A stretch of 54,855 nucleotides of DNA from Desulfofundulus thermobenzoicus (GCF_009428905.1 NZ_WHYR01000023.1:1-54855); one strand, 5' to 3'; numbered from the stretch's first letter, positions 44,060-53,656 are shown. A program made the numbers and translations. Notes: generated by a model not told the origin, from the letters alone.

Positions 44060-45241
44060 TTACGGGCTATCGTTGATGTGAAAAAGGTGAAAGACCGTTT
44101 TCCTGTCCCACCCCATGTCCCAGGGGCAGTGGTAGCGGTCCACCGTATGGGCGTTCACCAGAGGATAGCCCCGGGAATCGGTGCCCACCACGATGGCAAA
44201 ATGTTCAATGTGCCCCTTCTCTTCATAGCCGATGACATCTCCCTTCTGCAACTCCCCCACGGCTCCCCGGGGAAACCGGCCGGCGGGCTGGTTCAGTTCC
44301 GGGAAGGTGCCCCGGGCTATGCGTTGCGACCGGCCGCTGTATAAAAGCCAGCTGGCAAAAGCTTCCGTCTGCACCCAGGCCCGGCTGCCGGACCCGCCGT
44401 TGCGGTCGTAACGGTAGTACCAGGCGCCGTCCATGGGCAGGCGGCCCCCCTCCTTATCCCCCAGGCACTGGGAGACGAAATTGGTGCAGTCGCCGCCCTG
44501 GCCGTTTAAATCCCGGTAACGGGAGTTGTATTGATGGTCGTTACCCGCCCCCCAGGCCAGGCCGGCATATTTATCGGCATACCGGGCGGCTCCTTCCCGG
44601 TCATAAATGGCGGAGCCGCTTCCCTGGGCGGGCGCCGCACTGGGAGGCCGGCCGGTGAAAGCCGCCCCGTCGGCCGGTGTGGGTTTGGGAGCCAGGGTAT
44701 CGTCTCCCAGGCCGTCGGTGTAAAAGTCCTTCCGGATGAGCCAGCGGCCGTCCCGGTGCACCAGTTCAATCCAGTGCCGTGTACCGATGCCGAAGCGGTT
44801 AACCACCGCCGGCTGATCGGGATAAATATATCCCAGGGCCAGGGTCTGGTGAACCACAAATTCCGCCCGGTCTTCCCGGACCCGGGACCAGGGGATTTTT
44901 AAGGTCATATTGGCTTCGGTAATGCGGACGCCCCGTTTCTGTGCCCAGGACTGAATGAAGTGCAGCTTGCTCTGTTCGTGGGATAAGGCCCAGCGGCCCA
45001 GTTTGACACTGGTGTCATACATTCTGTACACCGGTGCCGGGTCCGCTCCCGTCAATACTGCCCGGGCACGGGTTTCCAGCATTTCCTGCAGTATTTTTTG
45101 CATATTCTCTGCCGGCAATGGCGCGGCCTGTGGCGACTTGGCCTGGGACGGCTGGGCCGGGAGGGCTACCGGCGCGCACAATAAAATAAAGATTATAATG
45201 ATTGAAAATACAAAAAAAGAAATGGTTTTTCCCGGCAGCAT
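44060..45241 (-). CDS. Secreted amidase-domain protein (Amidase_6)
   Basis: A 393-residue exported protein. A signal peptide (ISFFVFSIIIIFILLCAPVA) is followed by a helical plus beta middle region. A C-terminal domain then begins at YDREGAARYADKYA, with GGDCTNFVSQCLGDKEGG (candidate catalytic cysteine near residue 285) and GHIEHFAIVVGTDSRGYPLV (histidine). This is the putative amidase domain PF12671, related to NlpC/P60 peptidases. ATG 45241 has AAGGAGAG upstream. Confidence 0.85.
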   Translation of the reverse strand: MLPGKTISFFVFSIIIIFILLCAPVALPAQPSQAKSPQAAPLPAENMQKILQEMLETRARAVLTGADPAPVYRMYDTSVKLGRWALSHEQSKLHFIQSWAQKRGVRITEANMTLKIPWSRVREDRAEFVVHQTLALGYIYPDQPAVVNRFGIGTRHWIELVHRDGRWLIRKDFYTDGLGDDTLAPKPTPADGAAFTGRPPSAAPAQGSGSAIYDREGAARYADKYAGLAWGAGNDHQYNSRYRDLNGQGGDCTNFVSQCLGDKEGGRLPMDGAWYYRYDRNGGSGSRAWVQTEAFASWLLYSGRSQRIARGTFPELNQPAGRFPRGAVGELQKGDVIGYEEKGHIEHFAIVVGTDSRGYPLVNAHTVDRYHCPWDMGWDRKTVFHLFHINDSP

Positions 45242-45441
45242 GGGCAAAATCTCTCCTTTTTGGCAGGGAAAATATTGAAAGGGTAAAAACCATGTGAAAC
45301 TAGTTTTACCGGGAGCGTGTCGGGTTTTACGAGGTTTTTCGTGGTATCGTAGAGGGAAAGCTGCCATCGGGGGCAAAAAAATCCCCTTCCCAGGAACGCC
45401 GTGGGGTCCGGGAAAGGGCGTATTCTGCAACCGCAGTATCT

Positions 45442-46203
45442 TCAGGCGGATGTCACGTCACGCAGCACCCTGCTCCAGGCATCGGGAGAAACTTCCCTGT
45501 ATTTACCTGTGCCGGTAAAACATTCCTGTCCGGGTAGTGCCTGTTTGCGCAGGATTTCCGGGCCGTTGCCCCTCAGGGTGTTGTAAATAGTCAGTATGTT
45601 GCCGGCACCCATATTGGTTTCCGTGCCGGTGGTAAAGATCCATAACAGGCGGGGTATCTTGACCAGCACCGCCGGTTCAATCAACCTGGCGGCCAGGGCG
45701 CGGATTTCCGCCTGCAGGTCCATTCGCTGGCTGGTATAGGTTCCTTCAAAAACTTCCAGCAGGGAGGTCTTTTTCCCGGCCATTTCCACCGGCCCCAGGG
45801 CGTCGCTGGTGCGGGCCAGGGCGTCCTGGCTGATGTCCACATAGTTATTTATGGAAATGCCAAAGCGCTTTTCCAGATAGGCGGTGGTGCCCGGCCGCCC
45901 TTCCCGCCGGTAGAGTTCTTCTAAGGTTCTGGCTCCGCCGACGTCGTACAGGCGGGTGTTTATGGGAATGGAAACAATACCCACCGGTTTGTGGCCGGGA
46001 TTAATGGCCATGAGGGTAATGGCCTTTAGCTTAGGCCCGTCCGTCCAGAAGATAAGTACGTTTTGCGCAGGACCGGCCGGCGCGTCGTTACGAGCCGCAC
46101 TCTGCCTGCCGACAGACGCCGGCCAGGCGGCCGTTGCCTGCGGCGGTGTGCTGAGGAGCACCACCAGGGAAAGGGAAAGGATCAGGGGAAGGGTTTTACG
46201 CAT
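45442..46203 (-). CDS. Exported LytR-CpsA-Psr-like protein
   Basis: A 253-residue protein with signal peptide (KTLPLILSLSLVVLLSTPPQATA). The segment KLKAITLMAINPGHKPVGIV...SIPINTR, then TTAYLEKRFGISINNYVDIS, follows the start of an LCP domain, which transfers glycopolymers to peptidoglycan. Several catalytic arginines of true LCP enzymes are hard to place and the protein is short, so it may be a degenerate or accessory LCP-fold protein. Confidence 0.7.
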   Translation of the reverse strand: MRKTLPLILSLSLVVLLSTPPQATAAWPASVGRQSAARNDAPAGPAQNVLIFWTDGPKLKAITLMAINPGHKPVGIVSIPINTRLYDVGGARTLEELYRREGRPGTTAYLEKRFGISINNYVDISQDALARTSDALGPVEMAGKKTSLLEVFEGTYTSQRMDLQAEIRALAARLIEPAVLVKIPRLLWIFTTGTETNMGAGNILTIYNTLRGNGPEILRKQALPGQECFTGTGKYREVSPDAWSRVLRDVTSA

Positions 46204-46395
46204 CCAATGTCACTCCTTGAACCCTCCTTCATACCTGAAATATTCTCACACCGGCAGGTATGTTTTATTCAGAACGGGTTTACCCGGGTCATTTTCCTGT
46301 TGACAGGAGGAAAGGAAGCAGATTATACTTAAACATAGTTTGGCAAGCTAATATATCATCATATTAAAGCATAAAAGATGGCAGGAGGTATGCTT

Positions 46396-47265
46396 GTGCA
46401 GTTACGTCTCGGTTTGCCCAAGGGCAGTTTGCAGGAAGCCACCTTTCAGTTGTTCAAACGGGCCGGCTTTAATATGGCCGTGAAAAGCCGTTCCTATTTT
46501 CCCAGCATTGATGATCCCGAGCTGGAAGTGGTGCTCATGCGCGCCCAGGAGATCCCCCGTTATGTCAACGAAGGGGTGCTGGACGCGGGTATCAGCGGGC
46601 TGGACTGGATCATGGAAAACGAGGCCGATGTGGTGGAGGTGGCCGAACTGGTCTATTCCAAGCAGACCACCAATCCCATCCGGCTGGTGCTGGCCGTGGC
46701 CAACGACAGCCCCATAAAAACGGTGGCCGACCTGCAGGGCAAGCGCATTGCCACCGAACTGGTCCAGGTGACCAGAAAGTTTCTGGCCGCCCATGGCGTG
46801 GAGGCCATGGTGGAGTATTCCTACGGCGCCACCGAAGTGAAGGTGCCCCACCTGGTGGATGCCATTGCCGATCTCACGGAAACGGGCAGTTCGTTGAAAG
46901 CCAATAACCTGCGGGTGATTGCCACCATTTTGCAGTCAACACCCCGTTTGCACGCCAATAAAAAGGCCTGGGCGGATCCCTGGAAGAAGGAGAAGCTGGA
47001 AAACCTGGCCGTACTGTTGCAGGGAGCGCTGCGGGCCGACGCCAAGGTAGGCTTAAAGATGAACGTGCCCGGGGAGAAGCTGGATGATGTGCTGGCGTTG
47101 CTGCCGGCCATGAAGCATCCCACCATATCACAGCTGGTGAACAGCGACTGGGTGGCGGTGGAAGTGATTCTGGACGAAAAGCAGGTGCGGGACCTGATCC
47201 CGCCTTTAAAAAGGGCCGGGGCCCAGGACATCATCGAGTACCCCCTGAACAAGGTTATTCCCTGA
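46396..47265 (+). CDS. hisG: ATP phosphoribosyltransferase, long form
   Basis: A 289-residue enzyme for the first step of histidine synthesis (ATP + PRPP to phosphoribosyl-ATP). [34 protein letters not shown] and [17 protein letters not shown] are HisG landmarks. The C-terminal 75 residues form the regulatory HisG_C domain that binds histidine. GTG 46396 is chosen: AGGAGG ends 7 nt upstream, whereas ATG 46390 and 46378 are badly spaced. No other his genes are near. Confidence 0.92.
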   Translation: MQLRLGLPKGSLQEATFQLFKRAGFNMAVKSRSYFPSIDDPELEVVLMRAQEIPRYVNEGVLDAGISGLDWIMENEADVVEVAELVYSKQTTNPIRLVLAVANDSPIKTVADLQGKRIATELVQVTRKFLAAHGVEAMVEYSYGATEVKVPHLVDAIADLTETGSSLKANNLRVIATILQSTPRLHANKKAWADPWKKEKLENLAVLLQGALRADAKVGLKMNVPGEKLDDVLALLPAMKHPTISQLVNSDWVAVEVILDEKQVRDLIPPLKRAGAQDIIEYPLNKVIP

Positions 47266-47557
47266 AATTTCGGCGCGGGCCGGCCGGTGGGGCCGGGCAG
47301 GGGATATGATATTTAGTTGATGAAAACCCTTCTCTCTCTCTCCATGGCTTTGCCGCGGGGAGATTTTTATTTTCCCCGGCAGGTTATTCAGAAAGTTTTT
47401 AGAATAAAATCATTGGGATCAGTATGTAAATGTATCCCAAAAGGAGTTCGGCACCCCTGTGGTGTTTTCCAGTTTAAGTTCCTGGTGTTTTCAGTGGCCT
47501 GGTGATTAATCGATTTCTGAGTATCAATGAAAAATATTGAGATAGGGGGTAACAACA
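47266..47557. other. Non-coding gap
   Basis: About 290 bp between hisG and the acyl-CoA synthetase genes; nothing distinct seen. Confidence 0.4.
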
Positions 47558-48958
47558 ATGGCCGGTGGAAAGCAGGATATTTTGCACAGTATTTTCTATC
47601 CCCGCAGTGTGGCCGTTATCGGGGTTACCGAATCACCGGACCGGGTGGGGTACTGCCTTCTGGAAAGTCTTATCCATGCCGGTTTCCAGGGCCGGATTTA
47701 CCCGGTACACCCCCGGCTAAAAACATTGCAGGGCCTACCTGTCTACCGTTCCCTGGAAGAAGTGCCCGGACCGGTGGACCTGGCGGTGATCGGCGTCAAT
47801 CAGGTGGCCACTGTGGATGCGGTGGAGCAGTGCGGGAAGATGGGAGTAAAGGGCGTGGTCTGTGTGGCCGGCGGCTACCGGGAAATGGGGGATGAGGGGC
47901 TGGCCCTGGAGGACAGGTTAATTGCCACGGCCCGGAAATACAACATTGAGATCGTCGGCCCCAACACCCTGGGCCTGATCAACACCGATGCCGGTTTGAA
48001 CACCACCTTTTATCCCCTGCGCCTTCCCCGGGGCAGGGTGTCTTTTGTCTGCCAGAGCGGCGGGGTGGGCCTGACCATCATCCACAAAGCCGTGGATGAA
48101 GGGCTGGGCATCAACAAATGGGTGGGGGTGGGCAACCGCAGCACCCTGGAAATGAGCGATTACCTGCATTACCTGGCGGCGGACGACGGCACGGCGGTCA
48201 TCGGCGTCTTTGTGGAAGGCACGGATAATGCCCGCCGGCTGGTGCAGGTGGCCGGGGAGGTGGCCCGGCAAAAACCGGTGGTTTTCTATAAAGTGGGCCG
48301 TTCCGGGGCGGTTGATTTTGCCGCGCAGACCCACACCGGCAGCATGGCCGGCAGTTATGCCATGTACCGGCAGATTCTGGGTCAGTTTGGCCTGCCGGTG
48401 GTGGACAGCGCCCTGGAGATGGTGGCCGCCTGCAAGGCCCTGGCCCTGGCCCTGGCCCCACGCCCCAGGGGCAACCGGGTGGGGGTGGTCACTCACACAG
48501 CCGGTCCCAGCATCGTCCTGCTGGATGAAGTGAGCCTGCGGGGCGGGGTTTTTCCCGGCTTCCAGCCGGAAACCCTGGAGGAAATCAAAGCCGTTCTGGG
48601 GGAAAACCCGGCGGTGGTGGTGAAAAACCCCCTGGATGCCGCCGGCCAGGCCATGCAGGCCCATCCCTTCGGCCGCCTGGTGGACGCGGTCATTGCCGAC
48701 CCGGGAGTGGACCTTCTGGTGGCCATCTACTGCCCCCACCTGCACTGGCGCTGCCCCACGGCGGAACTGCTGGCCGCCCGCCAGAAGAGCAACAAGCCCC
48801 TCCTGGCCCTGTACATTGCCAGCCAGGAGGCGGTGAAGGAAGAAAGGGAGTTGTTGCAGTCCCGGGGCATCCCGGTGTATACCACTCCCGAGGAAGCGGC
48901 CTGGGGAGTGGCGGCGCTGTTGCATTATGCTTCCCGGCAGGGAGGTGAGGTACAGTGA
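47558..48958 (+). CDS. Acyl-CoA synthetase (NDP-forming), alpha subunit
   Basis: A 466-residue protein of the ADP-forming acetate/acyl-CoA ligase family. An N-terminal CoA-binding fold (FYPRSVAVIGVTESPDRVGY) precedes the succinyl-CoA-ligase-like domain with FVCQSGGVGL. The phosphohistidine site is probably H in AAQTHTGSMAG (near residue 257). It overlaps the beta-subunit gene (GTGA), and together they interconvert acyl-CoA and acid plus ATP. Substrate not determinable. Confidence 0.88.
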   Translation: MAGGKQDILHSIFYPRSVAVIGVTESPDRVGYCLLESLIHAGFQGRIYPVHPRLKTLQGLPVYRSLEEVPGPVDLAVIGVNQVATVDAVEQCGKMGVKGVVCVAGGYREMGDEGLALEDRLIATARKYNIEIVGPNTLGLINTDAGLNTTFYPLRLPRGRVSFVCQSGGVGLTIIHKAVDEGLGINKWVGVGNRSTLEMSDYLHYLAADDGTAVIGVFVEGTDNARRLVQVAGEVARQKPVVFYKVGRSGAVDFAAQTHTGSMAGSYAMYRQILGQFGLPVVDSALEMVAACKALALALAPRPRGNRVGVVTHTAGPSIVLLDEVSLRGGVFPGFQPETLEEIKAVLGENPAVVVKNPLDAAGQAMQAHPFGRLVDAVIADPGVDLLVAIYCPHLHWRCPTAELLAARQKSNKPLLALYIASQEAVKEERELLQSRGIPVYTTPEEAAWGVAALLHYASRQGGEVQ

Positions 48959-49659
48959 AGGCGCAGGATATTATCGGGCGGGCACTGGCGGAGGAGCGCC
49001 GGTATCTGTATGAAGATGAGAGCAAGGATATGCTGGTGTCTGCCGGCATACCGGCCACCCCCTGCCGGGTGGCGGCAGATGAGGAAGAAGCCGTAAGCAT
49101 TGCCGGGCAGATAGGCTACCCGGTGGTGTTGAAGGTGCGTTCCACGGCCATTCAACATAAATCGGACCTGGGCGGGGTAATCCTAAACCTGGGGGATGCC
49201 GGCCAGGTGCGCCGGGCCTACCGGGAAATTATGGACCGGGCGAAGGCCGTGGACCCGGCTGCGGGAGTAACGGTACAGACCATGGCTCCCCCGGGGCGGG
49301 AAGTGATTGTGGGGGTAACCACCGACCGGCAGTTCGGCCCGGTGGTCATGTGCGGCCTGGGTGGTGTGTTCACAGAGATTTTAAAGGACGTGAGTTTCCG
49401 CCTCATACCCCTGACGGAAGCCCATGCCCGGGACATGATCCGTTCCCTGCAGGGCTACCGCCTGCTGGCCGGCTACCGGGGCGCTCCGCCGGCAGACGAG
49501 GGGGCGCTGGTGGATATTCTTTTAAAGGTATCCCGCCTGGTGGAAAATGAACCCCGCATCCGGGAACTGGATCTGAACCCGGTGGCCCTGTACCCGCAGG
49601 GGGCGCTGGTGCTGGATGCCCGCATGGTGCTGGGGGAAAGGGCATATGATATGGCTTAA
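48955..49659 (+). CDS. Acyl-CoA synthetase (NDP-forming), beta subunit
   Basis: A 234-residue ATP-grasp protein. The opening LVSAGIPATPCRVAADEEEA, GYPVVLKVRSTAIQHKSDLG and FGPVVMCGLGGVFTEILKDV are typical of the beta subunit (ATP-grasp_5), which carries the nucleotide site. The GTG start is embedded in the alpha stop with AGGGAGGTG upstream, so the subunits are made in tandem. Confidence 0.88.
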   Translation: MKAQDIIGRALAEERRYLYEDESKDMLVSAGIPATPCRVAADEEEAVSIAGQIGYPVVLKVRSTAIQHKSDLGGVILNLGDAGQVRRAYREIMDRAKAVDPAAGVTVQTMAPPGREVIVGVTTDRQFGPVVMCGLGGVFTEILKDVSFRLIPLTEAHARDMIRSLQGYRLLAGYRGAPPADEGALVDILLKVSRLVENEPRIRELDLNPVALYPQGALVLDARMVLGERAYDMA

Positions 49660-49688
49660 GAAATGTTTCCGCCAGAGGTTACCCGGTC

Positions 49689-49799
49689 TTGTCAGGACCG
49701 GGTAATCAATGTATGATAGAATGGTAAAAACCTGCCAAAAGCCACACTATAAGAGTTATCGCCACACCGTAATCAATGTATGATAGAATGGTAAAAACC
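49689..49799 (+). repeat. 31-bp direct repeat carrying tandem promoters
   Basis: An identical 31-bp sequence starting GTAATCAATGTATGATAGA occurs at 49702-49732 and 49769-49799. Each contains TATGAT (49712-49717, 49779-49784), with TTGTCA (49689-49694) and TTATCG (49756-49761) exactly 17 bp upstream. Two promoters, the first stronger, thus precede the rhomboid gene. Confidence 0.75.
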
Positions 49800-49846
49800 C
49801 TGGCAGTCCCTGCCACGGTCAAAAAACCAGAAATGAGGGCTGACCG

Positions 49847-50533
49847 GTGATTCCTTTACGTGACAGCATCCGTCCCCGGCGGGCACCCTTTATCAACTGG
49901 ATATTGATCGGCCTCAACCTGTTTGTATTTTTTCAGGAATTGACTTTATCCCCAAACGAACTGAACCAGCTTTTCTTTAACCTGGGTGTGGTGCCGGCCC
50001 GGGTCTTTCACGTGCTGGCCATGGGCGCGCCGGTGGAGCCCCTGCTTATACCCTTCATTACCTCCATGTTCCTGCACGGCGGCTGGGTGCACGTGCTGGG
50101 GAACATGCTCTACCTGTGGATCTTCGGGGATAATGTGGAAGACCGGCTGGGCCACTTCCGTTACCTGCTCTTTTACCTGCTGGCCGGGATGGCCGGCAGC
50201 CTGGCCCATGTGATAACCAACCCCACCTCCCCGGTGCCCGTGGTGGGGGCCAGCGGGGCCATTGCGGGCGTCCTGGGGGCCTATTTTATTACTTTCAGGC
50301 ATTCCCGGGTGCTGGCCCTGGTACCCATCTTTTTCTTCTTGACCATCATGGAGATACCGGCGGTCATTTTCCTGGCCCTGTGGTTTGTGATCCAGCTTTT
50401 CAACGGAGCGGCCTCCCTGGGTGGAGCGGTTAACCCGGTGGCCTGGTGGGCGCACATCGGGGGTTTTGTGATCGGGATGATTCTGATCAAGCTCATGGCT
50501 CCCCGTCCCCGTTATGATTACCCCCGGTGGTGA
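49847..50533 (+). CDS. Rhomboid-family intramembrane serine protease
   Basis: A 228-residue membrane protein with six or seven helices. The catalytic serine lies in GASGAIAG (near residue 139) and the histidine in AHIGGFVIG (near 205); HGGWVHVLGNMLYL is the loop-1 / helix-2 signature. It cleaves membrane proteins within or near the bilayer. GTG start with GAGGG upstream. Confidence 0.9.
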   Translation: MIPLRDSIRPRRAPFINWILIGLNLFVFFQELTLSPNELNQLFFNLGVVPARVFHVLAMGAPVEPLLIPFITSMFLHGGWVHVLGNMLYLWIFGDNVEDRLGHFRYLLFYLLAGMAGSLAHVITNPTSPVPVVGASGAIAGVLGAYFITFRHSRVLALVPIFFFLTIMEIPAVIFLALWFVIQLFNGAASLGGAVNPVAWWAHIGGFVIGMILIKLMAPRPRYDYPRW

Positions 50534-50578
50534 AATGTCGGGTTTCAAGTTGCGAATTGCGAGTTGATTATATGTAAC

Positions 50579-50610
50579 TGCAGGAGGGCTTCCTCCTGCA
50601 TTTTCCTTTT
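50579..50610. terminator. Terminator between rhomboid and sleB-like genes
   Basis: TGCAGGAGG (50579-50587) pairs with CCTCCTGCA (50592-50600) over a GCTT loop and is followed by TTTTCCTTTT. Confidence 0.85.
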
Positions 50611-51181
50611 ATTTGGCAAAGACATGGTTACCGATCCGGGTGACAATGGGCCGGGACCAGACCCATGGGCTCGATGCCTTTGCCGGGTTCCAGTAATACA
50701 GCGCGCCGCCCGTAGGGTCGTGACCGTTCACCGCTTCCCGGGCGGCAGCCAGGGACTCCTGGCTGAGGGGTCGCAGGTACTGGCCGTTGGTCACGGCCTC
50801 AAAGGCATCGGGTTCATAAATAACTCCCTTGACGGTCCGGGGAAATTCCCCCTCCCGGGTCCGGTTGAGAATCACCGCCCCCACGGCCACCTTGCCGATA
50901 TAGGGTTCGTCTGCCGCTTCCCCTTCAATGACCCGGGCCATCAGCACCAGATCGTCCCGGCTGATATCGTTGCCCCGGGAAACCTGGGCCGGGGCCGGGC
51001 GGTCCTGTATGACCGGCGTTTTTTTAATGCTCATAATTGATTTTGGCTGTTCCAGTCCAACCGTGGCTCCGCCGTTGCCCGGCATTACCGCCAGGGCGAA
51101 AATGATGGCTGCCATGGTCACAGCGGTGACTGCCAGCGCCTTTTGACTGCTTTTCCGTTGAAACCAGAGAAAAAAAGCCAT
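50609..51181 (-). CDS. SleB/CwlJ-type cell wall hydrolase
   Basis: A 190-residue protein with one N-terminal membrane helix (about residues 15-37). The hydrolase_2 domain spans about 80-190: DLVLMARVIEGEAADEPYIG, GKVAVGAVILNRTREGEFP and DPTGGALYYWNP. Family members cut spore-cortex peptidoglycan during germination, which supports a spore former. ATG 51181 has AAAGGAG upstream. Confidence 0.88.
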   Translation of the reverse strand: MAFFLWFQRKSSQKALAVTAVTMAAIIFALAVMPGNGGATVGLEQPKSIMSIKKTPVIQDRPAPAQVSRGNDISRDDLVLMARVIEGEAADEPYIGKVAVGAVILNRTREGEFPRTVKGVIYEPDAFEAVTNGQYLRPLSQESLAAAREAVNGHDPTGGALYYWNPAKASSPWVWSRPIVTRIGNHVFAK

Positions 51182-51316
51182 GGTCTCCACTCCTTTCGTC
51201 GCTTCAGCCAGGCCGGTGTTTAGTATACCTGACTGCGGGCGGAGGGTCAACCGTAAAACATTGGCAGGTTGGCGGTTGCCCGGGGGAATAAAGGCCGGCC
51301 GGGAAAAACGCGGCGT

Positions 51317-52324
51317 TTAAGGGGCCAGGGCCAGACAAAGGAAATAAAAGGCGGCACCCATGGCGGCGGATGCCGGCAGGGTAAAGAGCCAGGCCAGCAA
51401 TATTTTCCCCACGGTAGACCAGTGTACGGCCCCTTTCCCCCGGGTAAGCCCCACTCCGGTGATGGATGAAGAAATGACATGGGTGGTGCTTACCGGCAAT
51501 CCCCACAGGGTGGCCCCCAGAATGACCGCTCCCGAACCCAGATCGGCGGCGAACCCGGCCGGTGGGTCCAGGGGGGTGATTCCCCGGCCCACGGTGCGGA
51601 TAATGCGCCAGCCGCCGCGGGCGGTCCCCAGGGCCAGGGCCAGGGCCGAACAGATTTTCACCCAAAGGGGCACGGTAAAAGTTTCCTGATTTCCGGCCAG
51701 CACCAGGGCCAGGGTAATGATGCCCATGGTTTTCTGGGCGTCGTTGGTGCCGTGGGAAAAGGCCTGCAGGGCGGCCCCCAGGCGCTGTAGCTGCCGGAAA
51801 CGGTTGTAAAGACCGCCCTGGAGCCGGCACAGCCTGGCATAAAGGGTAATGATCAGCATGGTGGTGAACCCGGCCAGCAGGGCCAGAGGCGGGGAAAGGA
51901 TCAGGGACTGCAGGATGTTGCACAAGCCGCCGGTATTCACCCCGCCCGGTCCGCAGGCGGCCAGGGTGGCCCCGGCCAGCGCTCCCACCAGGGCATGGGA
52001 TGAACTGCTGGGCAATCCCCGGTACCAGGTGAGCAGGTTCCAGCATACGGCCGCCAGCAGGGCGGCGGTTACCGCCCGGGGATTCTGGAGCAGGGCGTAA
52101 GGGGTGATAATCCCTTCGGCTATGGTCAGGGCCACCCCGGTGAAGGTGAAGGCACCCAGCAGGTTCATACCCGCGGCCAGGATAACTGCCGTGCGGGGTG
52201 CCAGGGCACCGGTGGCCAGGGAAGTGGCTATGGCATTGGCCGTGTCATGAAAGCCATTGATATAATCAAAAATTAGGGCCAGAAGGATTATCAGCAGCAA
52301 ACTTAAGGGAAAGGTTTCCGTCAC
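51317..52324 (-). CDS. PiT-family inorganic phosphate permease
   Basis: A 335-residue membrane protein with about ten helices. The duplicated PiT signatures are GFHDTANAIATSLATGAL (N-half) and FSHGTNDAQKTMGIITLAL (C-half), plus GLPSSSSHALVGA and GLPVSTTHVISSSI. It imports phosphate with a cation. GTG 52324 is preferred: AAGGAG lies 9 nt upstream. No PhoU-like or DUF47 partner is adjacent. Confidence 0.9.
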   Translation of the reverse strand: MTETFPLSLLLIILLALIFDYINGFHDTANAIATSLATGALAPRTAVILAAGMNLLGAFTFTGVALTIAEGIITPYALLQNPRAVTAALLAAVCWNLLTWYRGLPSSSSHALVGALAGATLAACGPGGVNTGGLCNILQSLILSPPLALLAGFTTMLIITLYARLCRLQGGLYNRFRQLQRLGAALQAFSHGTNDAQKTMGIITLALVLAGNQETFTVPLWVKICSALALALGTARGGWRIIRTVGRGITPLDPPAGFAADLGSGAVILGATLWGLPVSTTHVISSSITGVGLTRGKGAVHWSTVGKILLAWLFTLPASAAMGAAFYFLCLALAP

Positions 52325-52749
52325 GGCTGCAGGGCTCCTTAAAAAATAGATGCCGGTCGTACGAGGCCGGATGCCGGATTTAGCCGGCATCCGCCAAAAC
52401 GAATTCCGGATGGAACACAACCCACCTGAAAGATATGCTCATCTTTCCCGGTGCCACTATTAACGGTATGGCAGAACAATTATTCCCGCAGGTACCTTTG
52501 AGGAATTTCACTTGCCGGTGATAATCTATATTTACCTTTTAAGGTACTTATTACCTTTACCGGTTTAAATCCGGGCGAGCAGTGTATTTTCAGGCCCGGT
52601 GCCTTTGTAGCGACGGGGGTGATTGTAGCCCGGCATATATCCGCCGTATGTAAAAAGTGGTTTTCCGGCCATACTAAGGGTGAACGGTACCCGCCGGCGG
52701 ACCACTTTTCCTCCGGTCAACCGGGAAAAGACAGGAAAGGGGGGAGAGG
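52325..52749. other. Intergenic region with hairpin
   Basis: No gene. AAAAGTGGT (52653-52661) pairs with ACCACTTTT (52701-52709), and CCGGC (52665-52669) pairs inside with GCCGG (52693-52697), forming a long hairpin 40 bp before the TM1266 gene. Confidence 0.5.
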
Positions 52750-53007
52750 ATGGCCAGGGATATCTGTGTGGTGGGCATCCTGGTGGATGAGCGGGCCAGC
52801 AAAGCCCCGGAGGTACAGCATGTGCTCACCCGGCATGGCTCCCGGATTTTAAGCCGGTCGGGCATTCCCGATCCCGGCCGGCAGAGGGGAATAATTACCC
52901 TGACCATGCAGGCCAGTGAAAATGAACGGCAGGGTCTGGAGAAGGATCTCCAGGAGATTGGCGGCGTGGTGGTGAAATCCCTTACCCTGGGGCCGGCTCT
53001 GGAGTAA
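52750..53007 (+). CDS. TM1266-family hydrogenase-system regulator
   Basis: An 85-residue protein, ATG with AAAGGGGGGAGAGG upstream. ICVVGILVDERASKAPEVQH, then RILSRSGIPDPGR and IITLTMQASENERQGLEKDL match the TM1266 family, a ferredoxin-like fold resembling the NikR ligand-binding domain and linked to iron-only hydrogenase maturation loci. No hydrogenase gene lies in this window, so it is detached from its usual partners. Confidence 0.85.
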   Translation: MARDICVVGILVDERASKAPEVQHVLTRHGSRILSRSGIPDPGRQRGIITLTMQASENERQGLEKDLQEIGGVVVKSLTLGPALE

Positions 53008-53019
53008 AGGGCCGTTTCA

Positions 53020-53160
53020 ATGGAATGTTTTGAAAAATGTCCCGGCTACCGGGGCTATTCTTTTGACGGCAGGAAATATTCCTTGGCATGTAGAAATCTG
53101 GAGCAGTTAAACAGGTGGTGGAGCTGTTCTCCAAGCGGATGCGAGCCAGCAAGCCGGTAA
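53020..53160 (+). CDS. Small cysteine-rich protein
   Basis: A 46-residue ORF (MECFEKCPGYRGYSFDGRKY...) with five cysteines and two adjacent tryptophans. AAAGGG lies 8-9 nt upstream of the ATG, and it starts 13 bp after the TM1266 stop. The composition suggests metal or redox binding. No family known; could be chance, but spacing and content favour a real gene. Confidence 0.45.
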   Translation: MECFEKCPGYRGYSFDGRKYSLACRNLEQLNRWWSCSPSGCEPASR

Positions 53161-53208
53161 ATATACCGGGTGCCCGGCTGTTAACTTATTTTGGGGAGGA
53201 GAAAAGGG

Positions 53209-53622
53209 ATGCCTGATGAACCAATAGCCCTGACCGGAGAATTAAAAAAATGGCTTTTGAATGATCCCTTCCCCAGGTCCCTGGGGGTGGAAATAATGGA
53301 GCTGAGGCCCGGATATTCCCGGGTTAGATTAAAAGTGACGGAGCAGATGACCAATATCCACGGCATTACCCACGGCGGGATCATCTTTACCGTGGCCGAC
53401 GTGGCCTTCGGCACGGCCAGCAATTCCCATGGCGTGCCGGCGGTGGGTATCAATATGAACATTAACTACTTGAAAAAAAGTATCCCCGGAGACGAACTGG
53501 TGGCCACCGCCCGGGAAGAAAATTTAACCCGGCGTACGGGCCTGTACCGGATTACCGTGGAAAATCAGCATGGAGAGCTGGTGGCCGTGGCTTCCGGTCT
53601 GGTCTACCGTCGAAGCCGGTAA
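53209..53622 (+). CDS. PaaI-family hotdog thioesterase
   Basis: A 137-residue cytosolic hotdog-fold enzyme. NIHGITHGGIIFTVADVAFG contains the HGG and active-site aspartate of the PaaI group, which hydrolyses phenylacetyl-type or other acyl-CoAs. ATG 53209 follows GGGGAGGAG; an in-frame TTG at 53191 overlaps that site and is rejected. Confidence 0.9.
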   Translation: MPDEPIALTGELKKWLLNDPFPRSLGVEIMELRPGYSRVRLKVTEQMTNIHGITHGGIIFTVADVAFGTASNSHGVPAVGINMNINYLKKSIPGDELVATAREENLTRRTGLYRITVENQHGELVAVASGLVYRRSR

Positions 53623-53656
53623 TAAAAGGTGGGGTTGGGTTGTAGAAATAAGCATT

